From the NCBI RefSeq assembly GCF_000184685.1, contig NC_014830.1:2170001-2234000 (forward strand): a DNA stretch of 64,000 bases, given 5' to 3'. The notes under the pieces are model-generated. The model did not search any database and was not told the origin of the DNA. It saw nothing but the letters and a program-made list of their open reading frames with translations. Below are positions 42,941 through 50,785 of the stretch, one piece after another. Source of the DNA: Intrasporangium calvum DSM 43043. GTDB lineage: Bacteria > Actinomycetota > Actinomycetes > Actinomycetales > Dermatophilaceae. The position numbers and the translations under genes are program-made. The stretch's first letter is position 1, and each line of letters opens with the position of its first letter.

Positions 42941-44335
42941 TCAGGCCTGACCGAGCATCTCGGCAACGAGGAAGGCGAGCTCGAGCGACTGCTGGTGGTT
43001 GAGGCGGGGGTCGCAGACCGACTCGTAGCGCTTCTCGAGGTCGGAGTCGATGATCTTCTCCGCGCCGCCCAGGCACTCGGTCACGTCGTTGCCCGTGAGC
43101 TCGACGTGGATGCCACCGGGCACCGTCCCCAGGGAGCGGTGCACCTCGAAGAAGCCGCGCACCTCCTCGACGATGTCCTCGAAGTCCCTGGTCTTGTAGC
43201 CGGTCGAGGACTCGAACGTGTTGCCGTGCATCGGGTCGCAGATCCACGTCACCCGCGCACCCGACGTCGTCACCTTGTCGACCAGCGCCGGGAGCACGTC
43301 GCGGATGGTGCCGGCGCCCATCCGCGTGATGAACGTGAGGCGGCCCGGGGTCCGGTCGGGATCGACCAGGTCGATCATCCGCAGGACCTCGTCGATGTCG
43401 GCCTTGGGACCGAGCTTGACGCCGATCGGGTTGCTGATCCGCGAGACGAAGTCGATGTGCGCACCGTCGAGCTGGCGGGTCCGCTCGCCGACCCACACGA
43501 AGTGCCCGGACGTGTCGTAGAGCCGGCCGCTGCGGGAGTCGACTCGGGTCAACGGCCGCTCGTAGTCGAGCACGAGCGCCTCGTGGGCGGCGTAGAACTC
43601 CACGGTGCGCATCGCCTCGAAGTCGGCCCCGCAGGCAGCCATGAAGCGCATCGCCTTGTCGATGTCGTGGGCGATCTTCTCGTACCGGGAGTTGGCGGAG
43701 TTGGCGACGAAGCCGCGGTTCCACTCGTGCACGTAGCGCAGGTCGGCGTAGCCGCCGGTGGTGAAGGCGCGGACGAGGTTGAGGGTCGCCGCGCTCGCGT
43801 TGTAGGCGCGGACGAGTCGCTGCGGGTCCGGCTGGCGGGCCGTCTCGTGGAACGCGAAGTCGTTGACGATGTCTCCGCGGAACGCCGGGAGCGTGACGCC
43901 CTCGCGCGTCTCGACGGACGAGGAACGCGGCTTGGCGTACTGGCCGGCCATCCGGCCCACCTTGACGACCGGCACGCTGGCGCCGTAGGTGAGGACCGCG
44001 GCCATCTGGAGGATCGTCTTGATCCGGTCGCGGATGTTGTCCGCCGTCGCCGACGCGAAGGTCTCGGCGCAGTCCCCGCCCTGGAGGACGAACGCCTCCC
44101 CCACGGACGCCGCGGCCATCCGCTGGGTCAGCTGGTCGCACTCGCCCGCGAAGACGAGCGGTGGATAGGACGCGAGGGTGTCGACCACCTCGGACAGGGC
44201 AGCAGTATCGGGCCAGGTCGGCTGCTGGGCGGCCTCGAGCTCGGTCGCGGCCGCGTTGAGCGCAGCCAGTGCCTCGGCTCCCGCTGCAGGGCCTGCGAAG
44301 CCGCGGCCGGCCGCGGTGTCGGTGGTCATGGTCAC
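42941..44335 (-). CDS. aroG: Class II 3-deoxy-7-phosphoheptulonate (DAHP) synthase
   Basis: 464 aa. Close throughout to the plant/actinobacterial class II enzyme: QGGDCAETF, VLTYGASVPVVKVGRMAGQ, HEALVLDYERPLTR, GERTRQLDGAHI, CDPMHGNT and the C-terminal ESVCDPRLNHQQSLELAFLVAE. It makes the first committed shikimate-pathway intermediate from PEP and erythrose-4-phosphate. The GTG at 44335 is favoured because TACGCT lies 6 nt upstream (leaderless); an ATG two codons later is the alternative. No tryptophan-rich leader peptide is visible. Confidence 0.93.
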   Translation of the reverse strand: MTMTTDTAAGRGFAGPAAGAEALAALNAAATELEAAQQPTWPDTAALSEVVDTLASYPPLVFAGECDQLTQRMAAASVGEAFVLQGGDCAETFASATADNIRDRIKTILQMAAVLTYGASVPVVKVGRMAGQYAKPRSSSVETREGVTLPAFRGDIVNDFAFHETARQPDPQRLVRAYNASAATLNLVRAFTTGGYADLRYVHEWNRGFVANSANSRYEKIAHDIDKAMRFMAACGADFEAMRTVEFYAAHEALVLDYERPLTRVDSRSGRLYDTSGHFVWVGERTRQLDGAHIDFVSRISNPIGVKLGPKADIDEVLRMIDLVDPDRTPGRLTFITRMGAGTIRDVLPALVDKVTTSGARVTWICDPMHGNTFESSTGYKTRDFEDIVEEVRGFFEVHRSLGTVPGGIHVELTGNDVTECLGGAEKIIDSDLEKRYESVCDPRLNHQQSLELAFLVAEMLGQA

Positions 44336-44341
44336 CCATTC

Positions 44342-44347
44342 AGCGTA
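44342..44347 (-). promoter_or_regulatory. Probable -10 element (TACGCT) of leaderless aroG
   Basis: On the minus strand TACGCT is followed by six bases and GTG. No ribosome binding site is present before either candidate start. Confidence 0.5.
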
Positions 44348-44413
44348 GACGCCGTGGAGGGGTGCTCCCGCCCGGGTCCGCATCCCGAACCTGCGCGCCG
44401 GGCCCGATCAGCT

Positions 44414-44430
44414 GCCGTATGCCGCTGGGC
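44414..44430 (+). repeat. Dispersed repeat copy, CTGGGC type
   Basis: Exact GCCGTATGCCGCTGGGC between the response-regulator stop and aroG, about 70 bp upstream of the aroG -10. Unlike most copies, this gap is between genes on the same strand. Confidence 0.85.
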
Positions 44431-44480
44431 CGGCTTCGTGGGACGACGCTCACCTCGTGCTCGGGTGGCCTCCACCCCCG

Positions 44481-45197
44481 TCAGGCGGGCCCCGCCGGGT
44501 CGATCCCCCGCTCGTAGGCGAACCGAGCCAGCTCGACCCGGTTGTTCAGGTGCAGCTTGCCGAAGATGTTCTGGACGTGGTTCTGGACGGTGCGATGCGA
44601 CAGGAAGAGCGCCGCGGCGATCTCCTTGTATCCCATGCCGGTCGCGACGTACTTGAGGATCTCGGTCTCCCGGTCGGTCAGCTCGGGTACCGCGCGACGT
44701 GAGGCGCTGTCGGCGGCTTCGGAGCGCACGCGGCGGAACTCCCCGAGCACCAGACCCGCGAGACGTGCGGTGAAGACCGGCTCGCCGGCCGCCGTGGAAC
44801 GCACGGCCGCGAGGAACTCCTCGCGCCCGGCGGACTTGACGAGGTACCCGAGTGCGCCGGCCTTGACTGCCTCGAGGACGTCCTTGGAGTCGCCGCTCGC
44901 CGAGAGGATGAGGATACGGGTGCGAGGGCGCCCCGGGCGGGAGCCCTGCGCCAGCCTGGCGCAGACCTCGGCACCGGTGAGGCCGGGCAGGTGGAGGTCG
45001 AGGACGAGGACATCCGGCTCGGTCGCCCTGGTGCGGTTGACCGCGCCATGGCCGTCGTCAGCGGTGGCCACCACGTCGAACCCTGCTTCGACGAGGTCGC
45101 GGGCGACGGCGTCACGCCACATCGGATGGTCATCGGCGACGACGACCCGGATCGGACCCTGGTCCTCGGTCCTGGCGGCAGTGAGGTCCTCGCTCAT
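44481..45197 (-). CDS. NarL/LuxR-family response regulator
   Basis: 238 aa. The receiver domain has the acidic pair VVADDHP, phospho-acceptor aspartate in VLDLHLPGLTG and the conserved lysine in GYLVKSAG. The LuxR-type HTH is LTDRETEILKYVATGMGYKEIAAALFLSHRTVQNHV. Its ATG overlaps the histidine kinase stop (ATGA), forming a two-component operon. It resembles the MacR-type regulators that pair with MacS kinases; targets are unknown. Confidence 0.9.
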   Translation of the reverse strand: MSEDLTAARTEDQGPIRVVVADDHPMWRDAVARDLVEAGFDVVATADDGHGAVNRTRATEPDVLVLDLHLPGLTGAEVCARLAQGSRPGRPRTRILILSASGDSKDVLEAVKAGALGYLVKSAGREEFLAAVRSTAAGEPVFTARLAGLVLGEFRRVRSEAADSASRRAVPELTDRETEILKYVATGMGYKEIAAALFLSHRTVQNHVQNIFGKLHLNNRVELARFAYERGIDPAGPA

Positions 45198-46399
45198 CGG
45201 CGCCCGGCCGACGGGATGCGCAGCTCTACGGTGGTGCCCCCGGTGGGCCCGGTGCGGACCGTGGCGCTGCCACCGAGATCCTCGAGCCGGCTGGTGATGC
45301 TCGACGCCACACCGAGTCGCCCTTCTTCGCGGGCCTCTTCGAGACGGCCGGGCGCCAGCCCGCGTCCCGAGTCCCGGATCGTCACGGCGACCTCGGAGCC
45401 GTCCTCGTCGAGGAGCACCCAGGCCTCTGCGCCCGGTCCGGCGTGCTTGCGGACGTTGTCGAGGGCCGCCTCGACCGCAGCGACGACCTCGTGGCCGACC
45501 CGCCTTGGCAGGAGGACCGGCTCGGCGGGAGCGACGAGGTGGGCGGCGTCGTGCTGAACGTGACGGAGGAGGGAGCGCAGGTCGACGTCGCCGGTCAGCG
45601 CGTGGCTCACCGCATCAACACCTGCGTGGCTGACGAGGGCGCGGAGGATCCGTTCCTGTTCCGCGGCCATCGCCCCCAGGGCTGCGGCCTCCCCACCGAG
45701 GTCCTCCCCGCGCCGGTGGATGAAGGCCAGGGTCTGGAGCACCCCGTCGTGCACGGTCCGGGCGAGGCGGTCGCGCTCCGCGCGGGCCGCGTCGCGGTGC
45801 ATGGCCTCGGCGAGGGCGACGTGGCTCGCGCGGGCCAGGTCGACGCAGTAGCCGAGACAGCCCCCGAGCAGCAGCCCGAAGACGGAGTTGGTCACCGTGT
45901 TGCCGGTCGGGGTGATGACCTCGACGAACGAGGCCGCAGCGACGACGCCGGCGGCGAGGACACCGCCCCGCCAGCCACGCAGGATGGCCCACCCGACGAT
46001 CGCGGCCGAGGGCCAGATCGACGGGATCGTCTTGGCGCCGGCCGTGATGACCCAGTCATGGTCCACGAGGCGGGTCGCGAGGATGGCCGCGCAGCCGAGG
46101 GCGAGCTCGACGGCGTACGCCCGCTCGGAGCGCCTCGGCCGGACGGTCTGGGCGAGGGTCCAGGCGGTGAGCACCCCGAGGACGACCACCGCGAGGGCCG
46201 GCTCAGCGACCCCGTCACGCCGGAGCCAGACCGAGTGAGCGGCGTAGACCAGGGCGAGCACGCGGAACATGTCGACGGCCCGCCAGAGCCCGCGGACGAC
46301 GGCATGCTCGTCAGCCGGCGCATCGTCTCCCGATGGCGCTCCTGCGGCCGGATCGCGGTTGCGGGTCCGAAGGAGCGAGTCGATCCGAACGGTCCGCAT
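45194..46399 (-). CDS. MacS-type sensor histidine kinase
   Basis: 401 aa. An N-terminal domain with about five to six hydrophobic segments (residues 38-195) precedes a HisKA_3 dimerisation helix with the phospho-accepting histidine in RDRLARTVHDGVLQTLAF, then an HATPase_c domain (ALDNVRKHAGPG; RDSGRGLAPG). It phosphorylates the adjacent regulator. It starts 5 bp after the acyltransferase stop, suggesting that lipid or envelope metabolism and this signalling system are transcribed together. Confidence 0.88.
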   Translation of the reverse strand: MRTVRIDSLLRTRNRDPAAGAPSGDDAPADEHAVVRGLWRAVDMFRVLALVYAAHSVWLRRDGVAEPALAVVVLGVLTAWTLAQTVRPRRSERAYAVELALGCAAILATRLVDHDWVITAGAKTIPSIWPSAAIVGWAILRGWRGGVLAAGVVAAASFVEVITPTGNTVTNSVFGLLLGGCLGYCVDLARASHVALAEAMHRDAARAERDRLARTVHDGVLQTLAFIHRRGEDLGGEAAALGAMAAEQERILRALVSHAGVDAVSHALTGDVDLRSLLRHVQHDAAHLVAPAEPVLLPRRVGHEVVAAVEAALDNVRKHAGPGAEAWVLLDEDGSEVAVTIRDSGRGLAPGRLEEAREEGRLGVASSITSRLEDLGGSATVRTGPTGGTTVELRIPSAGRR

Positions 46400-46404
46400 G
46401 GTCG

Positions 46405-47262
46405 TCAGGACGCGACGCCCGTGGCGCCGTTCGAGTCGTCGGAGTCGGGGGCGGAGCTCGAGTCCGAGCCCGCGGAGAGGGGCGGGGCCGTGGCCTCGTC
46501 ACCCCCATCGCCCGGGTCGCCCTCCGACAGCGAACCGGCGGGCATCGCCGCTTCCTGGATCTCGCGTGCCTTGGCCCGGGCGGCGGCGACGAGGCGGTCC
46601 TTCATCGAGGTCGCGTACATGTCGACGTACTCCTGCCCGGACAGCAGCATCAGCTCGTACATGATCTCGTCGGTGATGGAGCGCAGGACGAAGCGGTCGT
46701 CCTCCATCCCCTCGTAGCGCGAGAAGTCCAGCGGCTTGCCGACTCGCAGGCCGATCCGCATGATGTGCGGCGCGAGCTTGCCCGGGGGCTGTGCCTTGTC
46801 GGTGTCGATCATCGCCACCGGGATGACCGGAGCGCCGGACTCCAGGGCCATCCTCGCGACGCCCGTCCGCCCCCGGTAGAGCCGCCCGTCCGGCGAGCGA
46901 GTCCCTTCGGGGTAGATGCCGAGCATCTCGCCGCGCCGCAGGACCCGGAGGCCGGAGTTGAGCGCGGCACTGCTCGCCTTGCCCCCTGAGCGGTCGACGG
47001 GCAGCTGGCCGACTCCCTTGAAGAAGGCCTTGGTCAACCAGCCCTTGAGGCCATTGCCGGTGAAGTAGTCACTCTTCGCGAGGAAGGTGACCCGACGCTT
47101 GACCATGAGCGGGAGGAAGATCGAGTCGGAGAAGGACAGATGGTTCGAGGCGAGGATGACTGCACCCTCCTCGGGCAGGTGCTCCTCTCCCTCCACCCAC
47201 GGGCGGAAGAGCAGCTTGAGGATCGGCCCGAGGACGATCGTCTTCAGCACCCAGTAGAACAA
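46405..47262 (-). CDS. PlsC-type 1-acyl-sn-glycerol-3-phosphate acyltransferase
   Basis: 285 aa. The acyltransferase motifs are SNHLSFSDSIFLPL (HX4D), YPEGTRSPDG and PVIPVAMI. It transfers acyl groups to lysophosphatidate in phospholipid synthesis. A hydrophobic N-terminus (LFYWVLKTIVLGPILKLLF) anchors it to the membrane; the last 50 residues are acidic and Ser-rich. A TTG is the best start: GGAGG lies about 9 nt before it and homologues begin at this FYW segment. Rv2182c is the recalled counterpart. Confidence 0.87.
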   Translation of the reverse strand: MFYWVLKTIVLGPILKLLFRPWVEGEEHLPEEGAVILASNHLSFSDSIFLPLMVKRRVTFLAKSDYFTGNGLKGWLTKAFFKGVGQLPVDRSGGKASSAALNSGLRVLRRGEMLGIYPEGTRSPDGRLYRGRTGVARMALESGAPVIPVAMIDTDKAQPPGKLAPHIMRIGLRVGKPLDFSRYEGMEDDRFVLRSITDEIMYELMLLSGQEYVDMYATSMKDRLVAAARAKAREIQEAAMPAGSLSEGDPGDGGDEATAPPLSAGSDSSSAPDSDDSNGATGVAS

Positions 47263-47342
47263 GCCCCACCACCTCCCACGTCTGCCCGCGAGCAGCCTAC
47301 GACACTCGCGCCCGCCCGGTAGGCCGTGCGAGGATCTGTGTC

Positions 47343-47885
47343 GTGAAGGACCGGGACCTCGAGGCGGAGTTCGAGCGCATCGTCGCGGGTTGGGAGACCG
47401 AGGCCCCGGATCCGCAGGGATCGAGCGTGCCCCCTTCGCCCCCGCCCGACCCCTCGGCCGGGGCGGAGTCAGCACCGGGCGAGGCCTCGGGCCCGGCCGG
47501 CACCCCGACCCCGGCCGAGGGTCGGTTCAAGGACACCGGGCTGAACCTGCCGATCGCCCCGGCCACCGGGCACGTCTGGCGCGGTTCCGAGCCGCCGAGG
47601 GAGGACGTCGACGAGCTGCTCGACGCGGGCGCGGTGGATGACGACCATTTCGTCCCGCCGACCGAGACGGACCTGCCCACCGCGGAGGAGGACCCGATGT
47701 TCTGGGCCATCGTCGGCGGTCTCGGCGGCGGCACGCTGCTGCTGCTCTACATCCTCTTCTTCGACCGCGGCGGCAGCGGGTGGTGGATCGTCACCGCGGT
47801 GACGATGATCGTCGTCGGTTTCGTCCTGCTCGTGCTGCGGGGCGGGACGGAGCGAGACCCGTTCGACGACGGCACGCGCGTCTGA
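47343..47885 (+). CDS. Conserved-type membrane protein of unknown function
   Basis: 180 aa. It opens with KDRDLEAEFERIVAGWETE, followed by a Pro/Ser/Glu-rich linker (to ~115) and two transmembrane helices near the C-terminus (MFWAIVGGLGGGTLLLLYILFF; WWIVTAVTMIVVGFVLLVL). I do not recognise a named family. The start is GTG; it is divergent from the acyltransferase gene with an 80-bp gap. Confidence 0.75.
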   Translation: MKDRDLEAEFERIVAGWETEAPDPQGSSVPPSPPPDPSAGAESAPGEASGPAGTPTPAEGRFKDTGLNLPIAPATGHVWRGSEPPREDVDELLDAGAVDDDHFVPPTETDLPTAEEDPMFWAIVGGLGGGTLLLLYILFFDRGGSGWWIVTAVTMIVVGFVLLVLRGGTERDPFDDGTRV

Positions 47886-47901
47886 GCCGTCGGGTCACCC
47901 G

Positions 47902-47918
47902 GCCGTATGCCGCTGGGC
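47902..47918 (+). repeat. Dispersed repeat copy, CTGGGC type
   Basis: Exact GCCGTATGCCGCTGGGC, 16 bp after the stop codon of the membrane-protein gene, in a convergent gap. Confidence 0.85.
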
Positions 47919-47941
47919 CCGGTCCCGCTCCAAGGGTCGTC

Positions 47942-47979
47942 GGCGCACGGTTGAGCGTCCGGCGCATGGTTGAGCGTCC
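47942..47979. repeat. 19-bp tandem duplication
   Basis: GGCGCACGGTTGAGCGTCC is followed immediately by the same 19 bases with one C-to-T change. It lies in the same convergent gap as the repeat copy at 47902. Confidence 0.8.
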
Positions 47980-48004
47980 GTGGACAGCAGCCGCTCCCCC
48001 ACGG

Positions 48005-48703
48005 TCAGGTCTGGTCGGGCAGCACGTCGACCCAGACCGGCCGGTGGTCCGACGCGGCGGCGAGGTCGGCCGCGTCCAGCTCGTCGAGCTCGGCGGCGGC
48101 CGGCTCCACGGTCGCGAGGTCGGCGCTCGCGAAGATGACGTCGAGCGCCGCCCGCGGCCGGTCCGAGGGGAAGGTGGGCCAGCCGCCGGAAGCGAGCGAG
48201 AAGTGCGCGGCGAACCGCGTGTGGGCCCTCCCGTCGACCCCTTCGTTGAGGTCACCCGCGAGCACGGTCCGCGGGAGCGGCTCCGAGAGGATCAGGTCGG
48301 CGTGCCGCACCCGCTCCTCCGCACGCAGGCTGAGGTGCACGCTGATGACGGTCACCGGCGGCTGGCCCGGCAGCGACACCCGCGCGGAGGCCAGACCGCG
48401 CGACCGGTCGGGGAGCCGGACCGGCAGACGCCGTGCACCCGTCGCGTGGACCCGGGCCTTGAGCGCGGTGAGGATTGCCGTGCCGCCGGTGCCGAGACGG
48501 CCCCCCGACCAGTAGAGCCCGCACTCGCGTGCGAAGGACGGTAGGCGAAGCTCCGTCGTCAGCCTGCGGGGGACCTCCTGCAGGCAGAGGACGTCGGGGC
48601 GCACCGCGCGGACGACCCTGGCCGCAGCGGCTCGGTCGGCGGTGAGGTCCTGCACGTTGTAGCTCATGACGCGCAGCGCGTCGTGCGGCCGCGCGCCGGT
48701 CAT
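48005..48703 (-). CDS. Endonuclease/exonuclease/phosphatase (EEP) family protein
   Basis: 232 aa. EEP catalytic motifs are in order: VMSYNVQDL, LCLQEV, ISVHLSL, AGDLNEG and the C-terminal SDHRPVWVD. The family includes DNases, phosphodiesterases and phosphatases; the substrate here is unknown and there is no signal peptide. The ATG overlaps the ROK kinase stop as ATGA, so it is the last gene of the SRPBCC-DUF5304-ROK-EEP operon. Confidence 0.87.
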   Translation of the reverse strand: MTGARPHDALRVMSYNVQDLTADRAAAARVVRAVRPDVLCLQEVPRRLTTELRLPSFARECGLYWSGGRLGTGGTAILTALKARVHATGARRLPVRLPDRSRGLASARVSLPGQPPVTVISVHLSLRAEERVRHADLILSEPLPRTVLAGDLNEGVDGRAHTRFAAHFSLASGGWPTFPSDRPRAALDVIFASADLATVEPAAAELDELDAADLAAASDHRPVWVDVLPDQT

Positions 48704-49668
48704 CGCCCGGACCGGGCGAGCTCGGCCGCGCCGATCAGACCTGCGTCGGCACCGAGCTCGGCTCGGACGATTCGGGCCTCGGGACGATAGCCCCGTCCGG
48801 GGAGCTGTCGCTTGAAGGCCTCTCGGGCCGGCCCCAGCAGCAGCTCCCCCGCAGCGCTGACGCCGCCGCCGACGACGAACAGACCGGGGTCGAGAGCCGC
48901 CGCGAGGTTGGCCATGCCGACGCCGAGCCAGTCACCGATCTCGGCGATCAGCTCTCGCGCGGTCGGGTCCCCGTCCCGAGCGGCCTCGGTGATGAGGGGC
49001 CCGGTGAGTGCCGCGACGTCGGAGCCGAGGCGAGCCACGAGGTCAGCCACCACGGGCGACCCCGCGCCGATCATGGCTCGCGCCTCGCGGACCAGGGCGT
49101 TGCCGCTCGCATACTGCTCCCAGCAACCCCGGTTGCCGCACTCACACCGCGCCCCGCCGGGGACCACCTGCATGTGCCCGAACTCGCCGGCGACCCCGTG
49201 CCGGCCGCGCCGGACCTGGCCGTCGATGATCAGCGCGCCGCCGATACCGGTGCCGAGAGTGATGACGACGGCGTGCGACTCCCCCCGTGCGGCCCCGAAC
49301 ACCCGCTCGGCCCAGGCGGCCGCGTTGGCATCGTTGTCGACGGTCACCGGCCACGGGAGGCGCCCGGCAAGCTGGCTCCGCAGCGGTTCCTGACGCCACG
49401 ACAGGTGCGGTGCGAACAGGACGGTCCCCCGGTCCTCCGCAACGAAGCCGGCGGCCCCGATGCCGACCGCGACCACATCGGCCGGCTCGACCGAGGCGAG
49501 CAGCTCCTCGATGCACGCGACGATGGTGTCCTCGACGACGGCGGGCGACGTCGACCGGTGCGGGGTGTCACGCCGGGCGCGGTGGGTGATGCTGCCGTGC
49601 TCGTCGACGACGCCGCCCGCGACCTTGGTGCCGCCGATGTCGATGCCGATGGCCAGGTTCCGGCTCAT
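48700..49668 (-). CDS. ROK-family glucokinase
   Basis: 322 aa. The ATP loop IGIDIGGTKVAGGVVD, catalytic VDNDANAAAWAE, TLGTGIGGALIIDG and the zinc motif CECGNRGCWEQYASG are all intact. ROK glucokinases phosphorylate glucose and contribute to carbon control in actinobacteria; whether ATP or polyphosphate is the donor cannot be judged. Both ends overlap neighbours by ATGA, showing tight coupling. Confidence 0.9.
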   Translation of the reverse strand: MSRNLAIGIDIGGTKVAGGVVDEHGSITHRARRDTPHRSTSPAVVEDTIVACIEELLASVEPADVVAVGIGAAGFVAEDRGTVLFAPHLSWRQEPLRSQLAGRLPWPVTVDNDANAAAWAERVFGAARGESHAVVITLGTGIGGALIIDGQVRRGRHGVAGEFGHMQVVPGGARCECGNRGCWEQYASGNALVREARAMIGAGSPVVADLVARLGSDVAALTGPLITEAARDGDPTARELIAEIGDWLGVGMANLAAALDPGLFVVGGGVSAAGELLLGPAREAFKRQLPGRGYRPEARIVRAELGADAGLIGAAELARSGR

Positions 49669-50072
49669 CGGGAGTCCGCACCGTGCGTCGACGCACCGCC
49701 GCCCTCACCCTGCCGCTCGCCGTCACGCTCGCCGTCACGCTCGCCGGTGCGCTCACGCTGGGACTGCGCGAGGTCGCGCAGTGCGGTGGCGGCGAGATCG
49801 ACGATCTCGGCGACGCGCTCCACGGTGTCGGGGCTGACCTGTTGGACGAACGCGATCAGCTGGCAGACCGGGCACAGGCGGCAGGCAGCCGGCGTGGTGC
49901 CGCCGCACGTGCACTCGGCGGCCGGGCCCTCCCCGTCCCCGGGCGCGGACGGGGCGGGACCGGGCGACAGACCACCCCAGCCACGCGACGCCAGCAGGTC
50001 GGCGAGGAGGGCGGCCTCATCGGCGACCGACCCCGTCGCTCGCTCGTGGTCTCCGTGTCGAGTGTCAGTCAC
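49665..50072 (-). CDS. DUF5304-like cysteine-containing protein
   Basis: 135 aa. The centre contains CTCGGTTPAACRLCPVCQLI, a possible metal-binding cysteine cluster, then a helix (VSPDTVERVAEIVDLAATALRDLAQ). The tail is a (E-R-D/T-G) tandem repeat encoded by 12-bp units. The family assignment is from the cysteine pattern and its place between SRPBCC and ROK genes; function is unknown. The start is GTG, 3 bp after the SRPBCC stop. Confidence 0.7.
   Translation of the reverse strand: MTDTRHGDHERATGSVADEAALLADLLASRGWGGLSPGPAPSAPGDGEGPAAECTCGGTTPAACRLCPVCQLIAFVQQVSPDTVERVAEIVDLAATALRDLAQSQRERTGERDGERDGERQGEGGGASTHGADSR
49714..49749. repeat. 12-bp tandem repeat in the DUF5304-like gene
   Basis: CGCTCGCCGTCA occurs twice exactly and a third time with two changes (CGCTCGCCGGTG). 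It encodes the repeated ERDG/ERTG in the tail. Flanking bases show weaker copies. Confidence 0.85.
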
Positions 50073-50075
50073 GCC

Positions 50076-50519
50076 TCATGCCTCGGCGCGTTTCTTGAGC
50101 TCCTTGAGCGCCGTGTCAACGATGACCTTCTCCGCCTTCCGCTTCAGCAGCCCGATCATCGGCACCTTGACGTCCACGGTGAGCCGGTAGGTGACCTTGG
50201 TCGCGGCTCCGGCCTGCTCGAGCGTGTACGAGCCGTTCATCGCCTTGAGGACGGAGGCCCGGACGAGCGTCCAGGACAGCACACCCGTGCCGTCCTCGTC
50301 GATGTCCCATTCGTAGTCGAGGACGTACGTGTCCTTGATGGCGCCCGCGTCCAGGGTGAACTCCACCTGGTCCGCCCAGCCGTCGCCCTCCTCGGCCAGG
50401 ATCGCGACCTGCTTCACCTCGCCGGCCCACTCGGGGTAGGCCTCGAAGTCCGCGATGACGTCGAGAACCTCGCCGGGCGATGCATCGATGACGATGGAGG
50501 ACTCCGTGCGTTCGGCCAT
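50076..50519 (-). CDS. SRPBCC (START/polyketide cyclase-like) protein
   Basis: 147 aa. SSIVIDASPGEVLDVIADFEAYPEWAG is the coenzyme-Q-binding/cyclase-like START signature; the rest forms one lipid-binding fold. It is the counterpart of TB16.3 (Rv2185c), which also precedes a fadD gene. The ligand is unknown. TAGCCT lies 7 nt before the ATG, consistent with leaderless expression of the operon. Confidence 0.87.
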   Translation of the reverse strand: MAERTESSIVIDASPGEVLDVIADFEAYPEWAGEVKQVAILAEEGDGWADQVEFTLDAGAIKDTYVLDYEWDIDEDGTGVLSWTLVRASVLKAMNGSYTLEQAGAATKVTYRLTVDVKVPMIGLLKRKAEKVIVDTALKELKKRAEA

Positions 50520-50526
50520 GCGCCGA

Positions 50527-50532
50527 AGGCTA
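50527..50532 (-). promoter_or_regulatory. Probable -10 element (TAGCCT) of the SRPBCC operon
   Basis: On the minus strand TAGCCT is followed by seven bases and the ATG at 50519. There is no ribosome binding site in the gap. Confidence 0.5.
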
Positions 50533-50757
50533 TCGCGTCGGTGCTCCGCCGCACGTCGCGACGACGTTGGCAGGGCGGCCGGTGCGGCCGCCCCCACCCA
50601 CTGACCACCCGGGCGGCGGCCGGGGTGGAAGATGGGGTCAGCACGCCCGGACCGGTTCGGGACGGGACGTGGGGTCCAGCGATGTGTTCCACGTCGCGCC
50701 CGTACGGCACCCCACTGCCGTTACCGGCCGGTATCGTTCCCGCACCATCCGCCCACC

Positions 50758-50785
50758 GAGGAGTCACCGTGGAGGAGTCACCGTG
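50758..50785 (+). repeat. Exact tandem duplication of ribosome binding site plus start codon before fadD
   Basis: The 14-bp unit GAGGAGTCACCGTG occurs twice in a row. Each copy has a GAGGAG Shine-Dalgarno and a GTG. The first GTG opens a five-codon frame whose TGA stop overlaps the second GTG, the fadD start. Confidence 0.92.

Noticed and set aside
44336-44480. Tryptophan or phenylalanine leader-peptide attenuator for aroG
   Set aside because: No short frame with repeated aromatic codons and no terminator/antiterminator pair is visible, and the -10 lies too close to the start codon for a leader.
45077-45092. LexA-box-like TCGAACCCTGCTTCGA
   Set aside because: It lies inside the response-regulator coding sequence and its right half has a mismatch (CTTCGA for GTTCGA); no promoter is nearby.
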